A stretch of 64,000 nucleotides of DNA from CAVYUC01 sp963816685 (GCA_963816685.1 CAWFMB010000011.1:62001-126000); one strand, 5' to 3'; positions 46,051 through 54,989 are shown, numbered from the stretch's first letter. Numbers and translations: made by a program. The notes: generated from the letters alone by a model not told the origin.

Positions 46051-47881
46051 TTATTCAGGACCTTCATAAATCAGTTTTAGTCCCCAGTCTTCATCATCCG
46101 GAAGTTCAGGTAAATTGATTATTCCGATTTTATTTGCTTTAAGTTTTCCGTTGCCAACATTATTCCATGTTCCGTTTCGCGGATTAAACCATTGTGCATT
46201 GTACACGCTGTTCAACCGGGCACCCCGTATTTGCGATTTCGGGCAACCCCTTTCAAAATAAGTCAGAAAAATTTGTTTGTCGGCTGTTCGTGCACAATAG
46301 GCCCATCCTTCGTAACTAAGTATTTGCCGGGTTTTATTTGGAGAAACAAGATCGGCCATCGGTTGCAGTTCCTGATAGCGGTTACCGATAGAAAAAGCAA
46401 AGGTTTTCAGGTATTGCATCTGTGCTCCTGAAGGCCATTTGAACGCTTCCCACATATGAGTTGGAGCAGTCGGTTCAATGTCTGCGCCCCAGATTCCTTC
46501 AGCACCATAAACATGACCTGCAAACCCGCCTGAAAGAAAACTGCCGTACATGGAAGAACGGACATACGCATTGTCGAGTTCAGTACCCCCTTCTGCACCG
46601 TAAGCATAATCCACCGATCGGGCATCTTTATAACCTGCATAATAAGGTTCGCCATTAAGTGCCGGTTTGTGATCTTCGCTGTAGAAAATCTCAGTGAGAT
46701 ACCAGTAGTTGTTATGTTCACGCATATTTCCAACCTGGTGCAAAGTTACCCATGAATCATCACCCCAATTTTCCAATGTTGACGGGTTTGAATTGGAGGA
46801 AAGTAAAGTTCCGTAAGGCAGCGGGCCATATTTTTCCTCCCGTTTGTCAATTGCTTCAATGTAATCATCGGGGCTCACTGTTTGCGAAATAATATCGAGA
46901 TGAACGGGACTCAAAACCACATTATTTGCCTGGTAACGCGAAAAAATATACTGCATGTAACGTACGTATGAATCGGGCCATTTGTAGTATTTGTACCAGG
47001 CAAGGCTTGCATCTCGCCGGGAAGCTTCGATAAAAGGAACAAATCCGTTGGCATTAAGATAATCAATCTTCCGGTCGAGGTATTTAAAATATTCGGGATT
47101 GATGCGGTCCATGTCGGGAAACTGATTCTCAAATCCTGGTACCTTCCCGGGAAAAAAGAAAGGACGGCCACCTTCGTTGTCCATATTTTTTGCACTGCCG
47201 GTTCCAAATTCGAGCCAGGCAGAACGGATGGTTGTTTTTGCTGAGTCATCCATAGTCAGATGCCATGATCTTATCGTCGGTCATCCAGTTTGGAAATGCA
47301 GCAATAACATTCACCCAGTTGTATCCCTGTTCTTTCCGGTAACGGACGTAATCTTTAAAACCGGCTTCCGGACCAATGGGGCGTTCCTTGTTATCATCGT
47401 ACCATTTAAAACGATTGGTGCCAAGAGAATACCATGTATCTCCAATTGCAAAATAGGGAGTACCGTCGGCATACTGAAGAGCGTGATCATTAGGAGTTGA
47501 GCGCAGAAAACCGTGCCGGAGCTGATTTTCTTCTTTCTCCGCTTCCGTCCATTCAGTGGCTGTAAAAGAACCAGTTTTACCGGATAATCCCGGGTCTGCA
47601 GGATCAGATCCGCTTTTCCATGTCCAGACGCCAGGTTTTGTTGCAACCAACCGAACATTAAAAGTTTGTCCGCCATCCCAAAATCCATAAATCCGTTTGT
47701 TAAAATCAGGTCCGGAAAGATCTACCCAAACTGTAACATCAGTATAAGCATTCTCATACTTATTCTCAGCCTGAAAGCCAAGTTGCTGCTTTTCCCAGAC
47801 ATGAATATTTTTTTGGGCTGAAGAAGTAAAACTGAGTGCAATAAAGATCAGTACAAAAAGAGAAACAATCCGAAATTTCAT
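46051..47881 (-). pseudogene. DUF5060/DUF4038 apiosidase-like glycosidase, split by one frameshift
   Basis: One gene in two frames: 47246-47881 encodes a signal peptide (ends SFTSSAQ), a DUF5060 Ig-like domain (HVWEKQQLGFQAENKYENAYTDV) and the start of the DUF4038 barrel (YFAIGDTWYSLGTN, YNWVNVIAAFPNW); 46051-47253 continues with PFFFPGKVPGFENQFPDMDRINPEYFKYLDRKI, a barrel with catalytic-type acids (VPFIEAS) and a C-terminal domain (AQWFNPRNGTW). The frames join at about 47250, where removing one G from a GG doublet would restore SDYDDSAKT. The full protein would be about 609 residues. Related enzymes cleave apiose or rhamnose side chains of pectins. Lesion or sequencing error cannot be told apart here. 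Confidence 0.75.
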
Positions 47882-47967
47882 AGGTTAATATTTATGTTTT
47901 ATTGTAAAATATTTTAACCCCAAACTTAAGTTTTTATTTAAACTGTCCAATATTTTCCCTGAAAGAA

Positions 47968-48133
47968 ATGAAGATGATTGAGTACATTGAGAAATTATCA
48001 GCAAAAAAAGGAGGTTGATTTGAATATCGGTGAAAGTGTAAAGGGGATGTTGCAGACAACAAACCTTTCAGTTTTGAATCAATTATTTGATTTGCCATCA
48101 AATGAAGTTGTTGTTTCAGAAGAAATGATTTAA
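47968..48133 (+). pseudogene. Possible small gene or remnant with a frameshift
   Basis: Starting at ATG 47968 the frame reads MKMIEYIEKLSAKKGG and stops. If one G of the GG doublet near 48018 is dropped, it continues as VDLNIGESVKGMLQTTNLSVLNQLFDLPSNEVVVSEEMI to TAA at 48131. That would be a 54-residue helical protein. I do not recognise it. The rest of the 363-base gap (47882-48244) holds nothing else I can support. Confidence 0.3.
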
Positions 48134-48244
48134 CCCCATAAAAACATTATCTTTAATACTGCAGAATGTGTTCGAATTCTGTTAGTAAACAGTCCCGATA
48201 GATTTTGTTTAAAGCATCCGGTAACAAATGTCCAGGATTTTATT

Positions 48245-49243
48245 TTAGCTTCGTAAAACGGCTGCATGATATGAACAACCATAACCACGGCTTGCATCTT
48301 TGTATGCCTCAACTTCACCCGACCTGGATGCTGCAAGGGACAGATCAAGGAGCTCATTGATTTTTTCTTCAGTGAGTGGTTTAAAATCACGGGCCATTGT
48401 AATCATCATCCTCATTTCATCCATATTTTGCATGCCGCAGATTAATGTACTTACCGGCAATGAAAGTGAATAGTGGCGGCATAACTCTGCACTTATTTTA
48501 ATTTTGGAGGATATTCGGTCAAATCCTCCCACCAGTGATTTCATTCCAAGTGCAGCAATATTTTTTTCAATTACAACTGGTAATACTTTATCCTGGAAAC
48601 TGTTGTAATGGGCATCCATAATATTCAGCGGCATTTGAACTGAATTCCAGTTAAAAGGCATATTAATCATACCGAGATGAATTTCCGGATCGCGGTGTCC
48701 CGAGAAACCAATATATTTTAATTTCCCTTCTTTTTGAGCCTCTTTTATTGCTTTTAATGCTCCATTTTCAGGATCAAAAATTCGCTCTTTGTCTCCCTCA
48801 TACTGGATTGAATGAAATTGAACCAAATCAATATGATCTGTTTGTAACCGGCGCAATGCATCTTCGAGATGTTGTTTTGCGCCTTTGTAATCGCGGGCAC
48901 AAACTTTGGTCATTAAAAATATTTTGTTCCGGAGATTTGCCTCTTTCATTGCTTTTCCAACTACAACTTCCGAATTGCCATTGTTGTATTCCCATGCATT
49001 GTCAAAAAAAGTGATGCCTTCATCCACACCTTCATGTACCATCCGAATGGCAAGTTTTTCATCAATATAACCTAAATCCCAGCCTCCAAATCCGACAATT
49101 GAAACCTGCTCTCCGGTATTGCCAAGAACACGAACGGGGATTCCGTTTCCGTTATTTGCCTGTGACTTCAACACTGCAGGCCCCATTAAAACACCGGCCA
49201 TCAATGTTTTAATAAAATTTCTTCTTGAATATTCGAATTTCAT
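48245..49243 (-). CDS. Aldo/keto reductase with twin-arginine signal
   Basis: A 332-residue aldo/keto reductase exported by the Tat pathway: the N-terminus has SRRNFIK followed by a hydrophobic stretch (TLMAGVLMGPAVL). The barrel carries the catalytic tetrad: Asp in ITFFDNAWEY, Tyr in the same motif, Lys in IFLMTKVCARD and His in LVQFHSIQYEG. KYIGFSGHRDPEIH is typical of the group. NADPH-type cofactor must be loaded before export. Similar secreted family members are common in Bacteroidota sugar-oxidation loci, but no partner is adjacent. Confidence 0.9.
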   Translation of the reverse strand: MKFEYSRRNFIKTLMAGVLMGPAVLKSQANNGNGIPVRVLGNTGEQVSIVGFGGWDLGYIDEKLAIRMVHEGVDEGITFFDNAWEYNNGNSEVVVGKAMKEANLRNKIFLMTKVCARDYKGAKQHLEDALRRLQTDHIDLVQFHSIQYEGDKERIFDPENGALKAIKEAQKEGKLKYIGFSGHRDPEIHLGMINMPFNWNSVQMPLNIMDAHYNSFQDKVLPVVIEKNIAALGMKSLVGGFDRISSKIKISAELCRHYSLSLPVSTLICGMQNMDEMRMMITMARDFKPLTEEKINELLDLSLAASRSGEVEAYKDASRGYGCSYHAAVLRS

Positions 49244-49454
49244 TTTTGTTATTGCTGGTTATTGTTATCCAATGAGTATCCTGAAAACATAGAGGACAAT
49301 CAATAAAATAAAAAACTACATGGATTTTTGTTCAATAATCCAAAAATAAAATGAATTCATTAGCCGGAACCTGCAGATCCGTATTCTTATTTTAACCCTG
49401 TAAAATATTCCGAAATCGGGGAAAAAAACTTCTGTTAGTTTTTACCTGTTTATG

Positions 49455-49556
49455 CTATACAAACAGCCAAATTAATATTAGTGCCAGCAATAAACCTGCT
49501 CCCACCAGCAAAGCTACAGTGTTGCCGCTTTTTAATTGCTTATCCATTTTATCCAT
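49455..49556 (-). CDS. Putative 33-residue single-helix membrane peptide
   Basis: A short open frame: MDKMDKQLKSGNT followed by a 20-residue hydrophobic segment (VALLVGAGLLLALILIWLFV) and TAG. The charge pattern, a basic N-terminus followed by one clean membrane helix, is what a genuine small membrane protein shows. It lies 61 bases after the PepSY-like gene on the same strand and may be the third gene of the ECF sigma operon. No homologue was recognised. The rest of 49244-49617 holds nothing else I can support. Confidence 0.5.
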   Translation of the reverse strand: MDKMDKQLKSGNTVALLVGAGLLLALILIWLFV

Positions 49557-49617
49557 AAATTCCGTTTTGGATTATGACGGATATGCATGCTGAAGTAACA
49601 GGTTTGGCCTTAAAATT

Positions 49618-50016
49618 TTATATCCTGCGGGTATCAGTTAATTCATTTTTACTGTTAAAATTAAGCAGCGAACGGTTAAAAGTTTTATCGCGCACAATAA
49701 TTTCGAAAAACTGTTCACTCCCTCTTGATATGCATATTGCATTCATAATCTCCCCTTGTGCAGAAGCTTTTTCAAAAACAGCAGCCGGTAATTCTTCCGG
49801 CCACATGTTTTTTTTGAATTCAATAAGTTCGCCGTTTTTGCCGAATTTTGCTATATGTTCCACATCGTTCAGGTAAAAAATGGCTTCGTATACTTCGCCC
49901 TTCAAGTCCCAATCGATATTTTTAGCTCCTGAGAAATGCCGGACAAGCTGGTTTTCAATTCCTTCAGGAACTGACTTTTCCTGCCGGCCAAATATTTTGG
50001 ATAAAGAGAATTTCAT
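49618..50016 (-). CDS. PepSY-like (beta-lactamase-inhibitor-like fold) protein
   Basis: A 132-residue protein without a signal peptide. VENQLVRHFSGAKNIDWDLKGEVYEAIFYLNDVEHIAKFGKNGELIE-type spacing (residues about 20-70), with W-x-x-x-x-x-x-Y-E-A-x-F and A-K-F-x-x-x-G-E, is the signature of PepSY-like domains found across Bacteroidota. A second similar repeat follows (AICISRGSEQFFEIIVRD). Such domains are thought to inhibit or sense. It lies 51 bases behind the ECF sigma gene on the same strand, so a role in controlling or responding with that sigma factor is inferred. Confidence 0.65.
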   Translation of the reverse strand: MKFSLSKIFGRQEKSVPEGIENQLVRHFSGAKNIDWDLKGEVYEAIFYLNDVEHIAKFGKNGELIEFKKNMWPEELPAAVFEKASAQGEIMNAICISRGSEQFFEIIVRDKTFNRSLLNFNSKNELTDTRRI

Positions 50017-50067
50017 TTTCTTACTGTTTATGTTTTGACGATACAGATGTTTAAAGTAACACCTTAT

Positions 50068-50637
50068 TTAATCATTCCCGAACAATTCGAAATAGAGATA
50101 AACAACCCTTGCCCGCGCACGTTTAAGCCGCATTTTCACAGCATCTTCACTAATAGCCAAACTTGTTGCAATCTGTTTCAGCGATAGTGAATCCTGGTAT
50201 TTCATCAGCAGCAGCGCCTTTTCCTCGGGGTGAATTCTATCAAATACCAGCAAAAGGTTTTCATAATTTATTTCAGTAAAATCGGTTCCTGTTTCATCAA
50301 TGATCTCGGGTAGTTCATTTTCCTGGTTCCAGTTGGGATAATGCAACTGCTTCTTCTTCCTCAAATAATCGATAATCGTATTGTAGGTGATAGAATAAAG
50401 CCACGACGAAAACAGTGAATTCCCTCTATAGCTGCTTAATTTTTCATAGGTTTTGCTTAATATGTCGTTGGCAAATTCTTCAGCCATGGATTTATTCTTC
50501 AGAAAACTGTAACATTTATCCCTGATTTTTGAAAAATAACGGTAATGCAGGACTTCAAAAAGTTCGGCTTTTTCTTCCCTGATAACTTTTTCCACTAATT
50601 GTTCATCAGTTAAATGTCTGAATTCTAAATCCTTCAT
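50068..50637 (-). CDS. ECF-type RNA polymerase sigma factor
   Basis: A 189-residue sigma-70-family factor. Region 2 includes FEVLHYRYFSKIRDKCYSFLKNKSMAEEFANDILSKTYEKLSSYRGNSLFSSWLYSITYNTIIDYLRKKK (about 22-95), and region 4 is LLLMKYQDSLSLKQIATSLAISEDAVKMRLKRARARV (about 140-178), a helix-turn-helix for the -35 element. No region 1 or 3. No FecR-type anti-sigma gene is adjacent; the next genes downstream are a PepSY-like gene and a tiny membrane peptide. It diverges from the lipoprotein/L,D-transpeptidase operon, a candidate target. Confidence 0.93.
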   Translation of the reverse strand: MKDLEFRHLTDEQLVEKVIREEKAELFEVLHYRYFSKIRDKCYSFLKNKSMAEEFANDILSKTYEKLSSYRGNSLFSSWLYSITYNTIIDYLRKKKQLHYPNWNQENELPEIIDETGTDFTEINYENLLLVFDRIHPEEKALLLMKYQDSLSLKQIATSLAISEDAVKMRLKRARARVVYLYFELFGND

Positions 50638-50795
50638 TTATAAAATAAACATTGATTATACCTTTCTTTCCGGTAAATATTTTTTTTTATCCATCCTGTT
50701 ACTTCATCTTATCAGTCCGTCAAAATAAGTGAATGAAATGATAAGAACATTCGAAAAGAACGAAAACAAAAAATTAATTAGTTAAGAGTAAAAGT

Positions 50796-51389
50796 ATGAA
50801 AAAGTATTTTATGATTTTTGGAATAGTGGCTGTGGCTGCAATTTTAGGTGGTTGCAAAAAAGTTCCGCAAGCTGAAATGACTGCAGCAACTGCCGCATTG
50901 GAACAGGCAAAAGCTGCCCAGGCCGATATTTATTTGGTTGCTGATTACATGGCGCTCCAGGATTCACTGAACAAAATCAATGTCTCCATTGAATCTCAGA
51001 AAGCAAAAGTTTTCGGAAGCTTTAAAGAGCCAAAACAGAAATTGAGCCAGGTATCTGCACAAGCAGGGGAATTGGTAGCAAAAACTGAAACCCGTAAACA
51101 GGAAATCAAAAACGAAGTAGCCGCTTCACAAACAACCATTTCAGAAATTATGGCTGAAAACAATCAGTTGATTGCAATGGCGCCGAAAGGAAAAGAGGGG
51201 AAACAGGCACTTGATGCAATTGCAAGCGACATGAACATGATAAGTTCATCGGTAAATGAGGTACCTGTTTTAGTTGAAAACGGTGATCTGCTAACAGCAC
51301 AGACAAAAGTAAACGCTGCCCATCAGAAAGCAACCGAAATTAACACTGAACTGAAAACTGTGCTTGAAAAATACAACCGTAAAAAATAA
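50796..51389 (+). CDS. Coiled-coil lipoprotein of unknown function
   Basis: A 197-residue lipoprotein: lipobox LGGC at Cys20, then an Ala/Gln/Lys-rich helical protein (AATAALEQAKAAQADIYL, VSAQAGELVAKTETRKQEIKNEV). The last 50 residues (VENGDLLTAQTKVNAAHQKATEINTELKTVLEK) resemble the helical repeats in DUF4398-type envelope proteins. It may be anchored at the outer membrane and bind peptidoglycan or a partner, but no catalytic motif is visible. First gene of the L,D-transpeptidase cluster; an attenuating terminator follows. Confidence 0.75.
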   Translation: MKKYFMIFGIVAVAAILGGCKKVPQAEMTAATAALEQAKAAQADIYLVADYMALQDSLNKINVSIESQKAKVFGSFKEPKQKLSQVSAQAGELVAKTETRKQEIKNEVAASQTTISEIMAENNQLIAMAPKGKEGKQALDAIASDMNMISSSVNEVPVLVENGDLLTAQTKVNAAHQKATEINTELKTVLEKYNRKK

Positions 51390-51414
51390 ACGGGAAAAGG
51401 ATAGGTTCTGAACT

Positions 51415-51443
51415 GCCGGGGTAATTTTGCCCCGGCTTTTTTT
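51415..51443 (+). terminator. Intrinsic terminator between the lipoprotein and the first L,D-transpeptidase
   Basis: GCCGGGG (51415-51421) / CCCCGGC (51430-51436) with an 8-base loop and seven T. It lies only 11 bases before the next ATG, so it may reduce rather than abolish read-through. Confidence 0.85.
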
Positions 51444-51454
51444 GATTAAAAAAG

Positions 51455-52570
51455 ATGATGAGAAGCAGGAGTAGAAAACGGGCGCTTATTTTATTGTTGA
51501 TTACTGTTTGCCTGGCAGCGGTTCTTTTTGTGGCTGCCGTTTCGTTAAACAAACCGCCCATGCAGGAAATAAACCAGGCACAGGAAACACTGGCAAAGGT
51601 TAAAAATGAACTTGCCGGTAAATATGCCAGTGAAAAATTAAAAGAATCGGAAGTACTGTTTCAGCAAACATTGGATGAATGGAAATTGCAGAATGAAAAA
51701 TTTCTTCTGTTTCGAAATTACACCATGGTACGCGAACTGGCTATAAAATCAACAGAAACAGCAAAGTCAGCAAAAAACGAAGCCGATAATGTCAGGAAAA
51801 AACTTACACAAAAGATAGAACTGGAACTAAATGATGCCTGGTATAAAATTGAAAAATTTGAACGGTATTATAAACCCATTCCTTTAAACCGAACCACCCT
51901 TGACCTATTCAACCGGGGCAAAATAAAATATTTTGAAGCCCGTCATGAATACGAACAAAATGAAATTAAAAAGTCACTAAAATTAATTGCAAAAGCATCA
52001 GAAAACTTATCACAGGCAGAGAAAACCGCCTATTTTAAGCTTCGTGATTTTTACAGTGGATTTCCCGAATGGGAAAAGAATTACCAGTTAGCCCGTGCCC
52101 TTTCTAAAAAAGGGCAGCCGGTAATATTAATCGATAAAATGCAATCGACCTGCACTTTATTAAAATCGGGCAAGGAAGTTAAAAGTTTTTCAGCTGAATT
52201 TGGCCCCAACTGGATGGGCGACAAAATGAGAAGTGGCGACCGTGCTACTCCCGAAGGAGTTTATAAAATTACTGCCAAAAAAAACGGTTCCGGTACTAAA
52301 TACAACAAAGCACTGCTGCTTGATTATCCGAATAAACAGGATAAAGTACGTTTTAACCAGATGCGCAAATCGGGAAAACTTGCAAAAAATGTTTCCATCG
52401 GCGGCCTGATTGAAATCCATGGCGGAGGCGACAAAGGCATCCACTGGACCGACGGCTGCATAGCACTGGCCAATAAAGATATGGATGCTGTTTTTACATT
52501 GTGTACAGTCAACACTCCGGTTATAATTATCGGTTCAAGACAAACCATGGAAGAATATCTGAGCAACTGA
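51455..52570 (+). CDS. L,D-transpeptidase with coiled-coil domain (YkuD)
   Basis: A 371-residue membrane-anchored protein. A basic start and a helix (about 10-30) precede a long helical region (35-205) and a C-terminal YkuD domain: GQPVILIDKMQSTCTLLKSGKEV, then RATPEGVYKI, then IEIHGGGDKGIHWTDGCIAL. The catalytic Cys is in TDGC; the usual residues before Gly-Cys are Ser/Thr-His, so Asp here is a variant, and Ala replaces the Arg after Cys. It should form 3-3 cross-links or attach proteins to peptidoglycan. Its stop overlaps the next start in TGATG. Confidence 0.85.
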   Translation: MMRSRSRKRALILLLITVCLAAVLFVAAVSLNKPPMQEINQAQETLAKVKNELAGKYASEKLKESEVLFQQTLDEWKLQNEKFLLFRNYTMVRELAIKSTETAKSAKNEADNVRKKLTQKIELELNDAWYKIEKFERYYKPIPLNRTTLDLFNRGKIKYFEARHEYEQNEIKKSLKLIAKASENLSQAEKTAYFKLRDFYSGFPEWEKNYQLARALSKKGQPVILIDKMQSTCTLLKSGKEVKSFSAEFGPNWMGDKMRSGDRATPEGVYKITAKKNGSGTKYNKALLLDYPNKQDKVRFNQMRKSGKLAKNVSIGGLIEIHGGGDKGIHWTDGCIALANKDMDAVFTLCTVNTPVIIIGSRQTMEEYLSN

Positions 52571-53247
52571 TGAAAGCTTTAAAGAATATTTTATTGTCGT
52601 GCATTTTTGTTTGTTCCGTTTTAACTGCAATTCTTTTATTTGCAGCCGGAAACCTTCTGTTTATTCCAAATACCGGATACCGGATTTTTAATGATGTGTT
52701 ATCCCAAAATTCAGCAGCCGATTCAATTCAAGTTTCGGCAAGAGAAATTACGGAACTTAAAAATAAAGCAAAACTGCTTCAAAATAAACTGGACAGGTTG
52801 ACTCCCGGAGGCGTTTTTCTGGTTATCAATACATCTGAAAATTCTTTTAAATTGTACAAAAAAAACCAATTGCTCCTGAAAGGATTATGTTCCACCGGCA
52901 GTTTTATTCATCTGGAAGTCGACAGCACCCAAAGCTGGATATTTGAAACTCCAAAAGGAATATTAACGGTGAAAAGCAAGATAGTTGATCCCGTGTGGCG
53001 AAAACCGGACTGGGCCTTTATTGAAGAAGGATTACCGGTTCCTCCGGCAAATGATGCGTCGCGTTTCGAAAGCGGAGTTTTGGGCGATTATGCCCTCAGT
53101 CTTGGAAACGGATACCTGATTCACGGCACGCTGTACCAGCGCCTGCTTGGAATGCCGGTAACTCATGGTTGTGTGCGGCTGAACGATGAAGATTTAAATG
53201 TGGTCTATCATTCAATGGAAGTGGGTTCAAAGGTTTTTATTTATTAA
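52570..53247 (+). CDS. Second L,D-transpeptidase (YkuD), canonical motif
   Basis: A 225-residue protein starting at ATG 52570, one base within the previous stop; the frame is open earlier but a membrane anchor begins here (MKALKNILLSCIFVCSVLTAILLFAAG). A coiled-coil linker leads to the YkuD domain: VFLVINTSENSFKLYKKNQLL, ETPKGILTV and LIHGTLYQRLLGMPVTHGCVRLNDEDL, with the intact His and SHGC-like THGC-x-R motif. Translation coupling to the preceding variant enzyme suggests that the two act together in cell-wall cross-linking. Confidence 0.9.
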   Translation: MKALKNILLSCIFVCSVLTAILLFAAGNLLFIPNTGYRIFNDVLSQNSAADSIQVSAREITELKNKAKLLQNKLDRLTPGGVFLVINTSENSFKLYKKNQLLLKGLCSTGSFIHLEVDSTQSWIFETPKGILTVKSKIVDPVWRKPDWAFIEEGLPVPPANDASRFESGVLGDYALSLGNGYLIHGTLYQRLLGMPVTHGCVRLNDEDLNVVYHSMEVGSKVFIY

Positions 53248-53248
53248 A

Positions 53249-54016
53249 ATGAACAGAAAAAATTTCTACCTGAAATATAAACGCTGGATTTTGGCTGGTG
53301 CTGCTATCTGGAGTATTTTACTGATCGTATTTTTGATACGCATGGGATGGATTATTCATTCTTCCTATCAATATGCTAAATTGATTCAGCATTCCACTTT
53401 TGAAAATAACAAGCCGCAGCCTCAATTCCAAGACATGAAAGCATGGGAAATTCAGAAAGAAATAAATTGGCTCGAACAGCAGCTTGTTTTGGCAAAATCA
53501 GATTCCATGTCACTGGGAATTAATCTCCGTGACAGTTTGCTGCAGGTGCAGTTAAAAGGAACAGTACTTTTACAGGCAAAAATCCTGTGCCAAAAACCCG
53601 GTAATTTTCTTGAAGAAATCAGTCCCATAGTTTACCAGCAGCTTTTCAATACTTCCAAAACGATTTATGCTGAAGGTGCAAACCTTCCGAAGAAACCAAT
53701 TAAGAAAGTACTGGTTTCCAATGTTGCTATAAATTCAGGTGATGTCAATACAAAAGAAATAGCAGATCCCCATTTGTTTTGGCAGTTTTATTTTAGCAAC
53801 AACATAAAGGTGGTGGTAAATGGCATTACATTAAACCCCGATTCCATTCCTGCTGTTACCGTTCAAAAAGATTTAATTAAAACAAACCTGGCAGATTTGC
53901 TGCAGCACCCGAAAACCCCGGGATCCCCAACACTTTATTTATGGCTGAACGACAAAGAAGCAAAAGCCATTTACCGTGCTTTACCCGAAAAAGCAAGGAT
54001 TATTTTTCTGAATTAA
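53249..54016 (+). CDS. Membrane-anchored protein of unknown function in the L,D-transpeptidase operon
   Basis: A 255-residue protein from ATG 53249, 1 base after the upstream stop; an earlier in-frame ATG at 53198 lies inside the previous gene. MNRKNFYLKYKRWILAGAAIWSILLIVFLIRMGWI has one membrane anchor; the rest is extracytoplasmic, with a helical part (WEIQKEINWLEQQLVLAKSDSM) and a beta-rich C-terminal part (VVVNGITLNPDSIPAVTV). No catalytic motif or named family was recognised. Tight linkage suggests a role with the transpeptidases, for example as scaffold or substrate. Confidence 0.7.
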   Translation: MNRKNFYLKYKRWILAGAAIWSILLIVFLIRMGWIIHSSYQYAKLIQHSTFENNKPQPQFQDMKAWEIQKEINWLEQQLVLAKSDSMSLGINLRDSLLQVQLKGTVLLQAKILCQKPGNFLEEISPIVYQQLFNTSKTIYAEGANLPKKPIKKVLVSNVAINSGDVNTKEIADPHLFWQFYFSNNIKVVVNGITLNPDSIPAVTVQKDLIKTNLADLLQHPKTPGSPTLYLWLNDKEAKAIYRALPEKARIIFLN

Positions 54017-54989
54017 AACCAGCCAGCTTTTCAAACAAATCCCTGAAAATGGCATCGCGGTTTAGCCAATTAGCCATGCGTATAAAATGCCGCGAACGGT
54101 CAACACTGAATGTTACCTGGTCGGTTAAAATGGGGCTGTGAACCAAATCAGTAGGCAGCCACGACGGATTAACCAGCCACGCCACTCCTGTTACATCCCA
54201 GATTACTTTTGACCACGCCGGACGACCACCGCTGTATTCCACAACAATGTTGTACAAATAATCAGACAGTTCATTTTTGCCTTCGAGGTAGTATTTCAGT
54301 TCCGGAATGGTGGTATGAAAATGGGAAATCACCGGATTGGTCGGCATCACCACAAATGGAACTCCCGAATTAAAGACCACCTGTGCAGCTTTCACATCCT
54401 GAATAAGGTTGAATTCCCGCTGGTGCGGCCAGCTGAAATCATTTCCGCCCAGCCAGACCACCACAATATTTTTTATGATTTCGGGCTCCATTAATATGGC
54501 CGATGCAATATTGGTAATACATCCAACTGTTACTACATAAAGTGGATTTTCGGGACTACTGTCTTTGGCTTTATTTATCAGATCAAGTGCAGCCTCGCTG
54601 CGAATGGGCTGCGAAATATCCTGCAGGTAATTGCCGGAACCACGAAAAGCAAAACCTTCAGGCGATTTACCCAGCATTTTCAGCAACCGCAGAATTTCCT
54701 GGTAACTTTTCTCCATGCCGTCGCCGGCATTTTCCGACCGGTCGTTGTGAAACGGTGCAGCATAAACCGCCTGCAAATCAATTTTATCTTTTGAAAGATA
54801 TGCATACGCCAGCGCAAACTGATCGTCCACTTCATTGTAGGTATCGGTATCCAGCACCATCCGTACTTTACCGGTTGGCGGCTTTAGCATGTTTAATCGC
54901 GTACATTCATCCATTTCAGGATAATTTTGAGCTGATAACAAGTAAACTGATAAAAAAAGTAAAAGACTGGTTAATGATAATTTGTTCAT
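54000..54989 (-). CDS. Secreted nucleoside hydrolase (inosine-uridine preferring type)
   Basis: A 329-residue exported protein: signal peptide ending at YLLSAQ, then a nucleoside-hydrolase fold. The calcium-binding N-terminal motif is VLDTDTYNEVDDQFALAYA (residues about 44-62), slightly modified from DTDxxxDD, and VVTVGCITNIASAI with VVVWLGGNDFSWP are family features. The fold removes bases from ribonucleosides. The motif variant TYNE in place of PGID/DxD suggests a different specificity. It overlaps the convergent unknown gene by 17 bases. Confidence 0.85.
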   Translation of the reverse strand: MNKLSLTSLLLFLSVYLLSAQNYPEMDECTRLNMLKPPTGKVRMVLDTDTYNEVDDQFALAYAYLSKDKIDLQAVYAAPFHNDRSENAGDGMEKSYQEILRLLKMLGKSPEGFAFRGSGNYLQDISQPIRSEAALDLINKAKDSSPENPLYVVTVGCITNIASAILMEPEIIKNIVVVWLGGNDFSWPHQREFNLIQDVKAAQVVFNSGVPFVVMPTNPVISHFHTTIPELKYYLEGKNELSDYLYNIVVEYSGGRPAWSKVIWDVTGVAWLVNPSWLPTDLVHSPILTDQVTFSVDRSRHFIRMANWLNRDAIFRDLFEKLAGFNSEK

